6,466 bases of DNA, from the NCBI GenBank assembly GCA_021797955.1, contig JAJZYV010000111.1, positions 1 to 6,466 on the forward strand, written 5' to 3'. Numbering within the stretch: position 1 is the first letter of the stretch; every line of letters begins with the position of its first letter. The position numbers were made by a program, and so were the translations under genes. Positions 4,881 to 6,466 of this stretch are shown here, in pieces. The notes under the pieces are model-generated. The model ran no database searches and was not told where the DNA came from. It was given only the letters and a program-made list of their open reading frames with translations. Origin of the DNA: Thermoplasmata archaeon (GTDB lineage Archaea > Thermoplasmatota > Thermoplasmata > Thermoplasmatales > Thermoplasmataceae).

Positions 4881-5468
4881 TCAAGCAAGTGATTCTGAAG
4901 GATCATACGATTTCAACCTCGTGATACGCCTACTTAGCTGGACAACAATTATCAAAATAGCGCCAACAAGCGGAGCCATAGAACTCAGGATGATTGTGTT
5001 AGTTTGTGCAACATAATTGAACGGTCTGAATAGGTAAATGGCGAGGACAGAGTACTGCGTCAGCGACACCATTATTCCCCAGACAACAATTATTCCAGTA
5101 AGGGTGGAAAATAATGCTTGTATGGTGGACATGTTGTCGCTGATATCATTTATGCGAACTAGATAGGCATCCAGATCGTCTATTTCTCTTGCTGCATCGT
5201 CAGCTATCCCCTCTATCCCTTTTTCTATGTGGCTTCCATGTCCACCAATCCTATCTACCAGCTCCTCAATATCCTCGCTGGTTCTGCTTGTACCGAAGAA
5301 CTGAACTATCTTCCTTACAAACAGAACCTTCATTGTGTTGGTATTCGAATCGGCAGACTCGCTCAGGCTGTGCACGTATTTTCCAGTCTCTCTCTTTATC
5401 CCCTGATATGCAACAAGGGTAGCAATCAGGATTATCGTCGGTACTGATATGGCCAATAGAAAGTTCAT
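4881..5468 (-). CDS. Small three-helix membrane protein of unknown function
   Basis: 195 residues; I do not recognise a family. A membrane helix at about 3-21 is followed by a polar, largely helical region at 25-118 rich in Asp, Glu, Arg and Ser (SEDIEELVDRIGGHGSHIEK, then DDAAREIDDLDAYL) that could form a coiled coil, and then by two membrane helices at about 120-145 and 157-178 with a short basic tail. Such a helical insert between membrane segments would suit a sensory, scaffold or assembly role, but no catalytic motif is visible. The ATG at 5468 lies 6 nt after the stop of the winged-helix gene, so the two are almost certainly one transcript. The ribosome binding site is weak (GATGGA just before ATG), which fits translation coupled to the upstream gene. 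A membrane partner of the regulator or of the fibre machinery is inference from position only. Confidence 0.7.
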   Translation of the reverse strand: MNFLLAISVPTIILIATLVAYQGIKRETGKYVHSLSESADSNTNTMKVLFVRKIVQFFGTSRTSEDIEELVDRIGGHGSHIEKGIEGIADDAAREIDDLDAYLVRINDISDNMSTIQALFSTLTGIIVVWGIMVSLTQYSVLAIYLFRPFNYVAQTNTIILSSMAPLVGAILIIVVQLSRRITRLKSYDPSESLA

Positions 5469-5474
5469 TCCATC

Positions 5475-6143
5475 TTATATTCCGTATTTCCTGAGATACA
5501 TGAGCGCTTCTGAGCCTGACTGAGTGATAGAATATTTTGTGACTGATTCCTCTACCTCTGTCTTCACGTATCCCTTCTTGATGAGTTCATCTATTATCTT
5601 AAGGCCTGACCTGTAATTCAGATTGCACTTGTATATGATGTTTGTAATCCTACTCCCCCTGTCGTCAAGAAGCTCCATTATATCTACCATGACACTCAGC
5701 CTGTCCCTCCTCTGTGACGCAAATGGTTTTCTTGTTTCACCTCTTTCCTCGTGGACAACCAAGGGGCCGGTGTTCTGTTCTGGAGGCTCAGGAATTACGA
5801 TTTCCCTGATGGGAATGATCCCTTTTTGACCTAGCAAGGACCTGTGTTTCTGGACACCCTCATCTGACGGAACGATCACAAACATCGTCGGAATCTGAAC
5901 ATCCACTTTCATGCTCATTATCATAAGTGCTTCTTCCAAAACCACCCCCTTTTTACTAGAATTGTCAAGCACTACGAATTTATCCCCTTCTCTGTTGTAC
6001 CCGAGATAGTCAATATAATAACACAGCTGGCTGACTCCAAAAATAACAATTTTTTTGTCGATGTTCCATATAGACGAGTCGACGAACAATGTCCCCGATT
6101 CCATACGGAGACCGTTTTCCGACATATTGTCATATTGGAGCAC
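5475..6143 (-). CDS. Winged-helix transcriptional regulator with an alpha/beta N-terminal domain
   Basis: 222 residues, no membrane segment. Residues 145-220 look like an archaeal winged-helix domain of the HTH_45 type: RDRLSVMVDIMELL, then SRITNIIYKCNLNYRSGLKI as the putative helix-turn-helix, IDELIKKGYVKT, a wing with VTKYSIT, and a final helix. Residues 30-117 alternate strands and helices (KKIVIFGV, KFVVLDN, TMFVIVPSDE, REIVIPEP), reminiscent of a degenerate receiver domain, but no phosphoacceptor Asp is convincing. A charged linker (118-144) joins the two. The GTG at 6143 is chosen because GGGGAGAG (6153-6146) lies just upstream; the ATG at codon 7 has no such site. A TATA-like ATTTAAAT at 6193-6186 suits a start of transcription near 6165. 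It is first in a two-gene unit and a candidate controller of the fibre genes; targets and sensed signal are not shown. Confidence 0.75.
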   Translation of the reverse strand: MLQYDNMSENGLRMESGTLFVDSSIWNIDKKIVIFGVSQLCYYIDYLGYNREGDKFVVLDNSSKKGVVLEEALMIMSMKVDVQIPTMFVIVPSDEGVQKHRSLLGQKGIIPIREIVIPEPPEQNTGPLVVHEERGETRKPFASQRRDRLSVMVDIMELLDDRGSRITNIIYKCNLNYRSGLKIIDELIKKGYVKTEVEESVTKYSITQSGSEALMYLRKYGI

Positions 6144-6145
6144 TT

Positions 6146-6193
6146 CTCTCCCCTTTTGTGGCTCATTCGTTTATTTTGTTATGTAATTTAAAT
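6146..6193 (-). promoter_or_regulatory. Promoter and Shine-Dalgarno site of the winged-helix gene
   Basis: On the minus strand ATTTAAAT (6193-6186) resembles an archaeal TATA box, preceded by ATAAG as a possible BRE. Transcription would start about 26 nt downstream, near 6164, leaving a leader of roughly 20 nt that contains GGGGAGAG (6153-6146) before the GTG. Confidence 0.5.
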
Positions 6194-6251
6194 CTTATGA
6201 ATCCTGAATAGTTATGTTCCGTAGATGCCGCATTATTCAGGTTAAAAACAT

Positions 6252-6261
6252 TTCCTAGGAA
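6252..6261. repeat. 10-bp palindrome TTCCTAGGAA
   Basis: A perfect palindrome 109-118 bp upstream of the regulator start. Its arm TTCCTA equals the core of the CTTCCTAA block before the subunit genes, so it could be a binding site for the same protein, perhaps the regulator itself. That link is inference. Confidence 0.4.
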
Positions 6262-6320
6262 TTCAGCAGCACTTTGAGATGTGAGGAGTGTTTAGTATTC
6301 AATGCCGCGAGGAATATATG

Positions 6321-6330
6321 TTATGCATAA
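6321..6330. repeat. 10-bp palindrome TTATGCATAA
   Basis: A perfect palindrome inside a longer AT-rich, partly symmetric stretch (about 6317-6334). It could be a promoter or operator for a gene outside the window, or chance in AT-rich DNA. Confidence 0.3.
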
Positions 6331-6466
6331 TATAATCCAGTAGAATTTAGCATCGGTTTAGCTTATTTACTTAGATGAAATTTCATTGAAAATTTACCTT
6401 GACTGCCTATCCTCGTATTACATACCCGATCAGATGACTTTCTTTTCTTCATTCTTTTTTGCGAAA

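Larger units (their letters stand above)
6194..6466. other. Non-coding region at the right edge
   Basis: No reading frame of useful length is present on either strand. Apart from two palindromes (6252-6261 and 6321-6330) and a pyrimidine-rich end (about 6438-6458 on the plus strand), I see nothing assignable. Together with the regulator leader, about 320 bp lack a gene here, so the next gene to the right is outside the window. Confidence 0.6.

Overview
The window reads as archaeal. Strong Shine-Dalgarno sites (GGTGA, GAGGTG) sit 6 nt before GTG starts. A TATA-like box precedes the regulator gene, the signal peptidase has the Ser-His type active site of archaea and SipW, and one gene has an archaeal-style winged-helix domain. 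Base composition is moderate, with AT-rich gaps. A member of Thermoplasmata or of the Thermoproteota/Nitrososphaeria side is plausible, but I cannot fix the lineage from sequence alone.

Every gene I can support lies on the minus strand, so the transcriptional order runs from right to left. From 6466 to about 6144 there is non-coding DNA with a promoter and two palindromes. A two-gene unit follows: a winged-helix regulator (6143-5475) and, 6 nt later, a small three-helix membrane protein (5468-4881). After a 116-nt gap comes a second coupled pair: a DUF5305-like, sequon-rich surface membrane protein (4764-3790), and a polytopic SipW-type signal peptidase I (3793-2612) that overlaps it by an ATGA junction. 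Next come two complete secreted beta-rich proteins (2498-1800 and 1507-845), and then the first 29 codons of a third (88-1), cut by the window edge. Each of these three has its own upstream control region, and the two complete ones have T-rich tracts downstream.

The most economical reading is an archaeal TasA/camelysin-like fibre locus, comparable in logic to the bundling pili described from Pyrobaculum (AbpA, a TasA relative). Dedicated SipW-like peptidase, DUF5305 membrane partner and tandem fibre subunits with SipW-cognate-like signal peptides would form one surface-fibre module, with the winged-helix gene and its membrane partner as candidate control genes. The family assignments rest on motifs and layout, not on a database search.

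The most striking DNA-level signals are these: a perfect 94-bp identity covering the signal-peptide region of two of the three subunit genes; an upstream element (CTTCCTAAKT...TTGTAT) at exactly the same distance from all three subunit starts; a cluster of TCCTAA boxes in both orientations before one of them; and structured, otherwise empty intergenic DNA (a 756-nt gap and a two-part inverted repeat).
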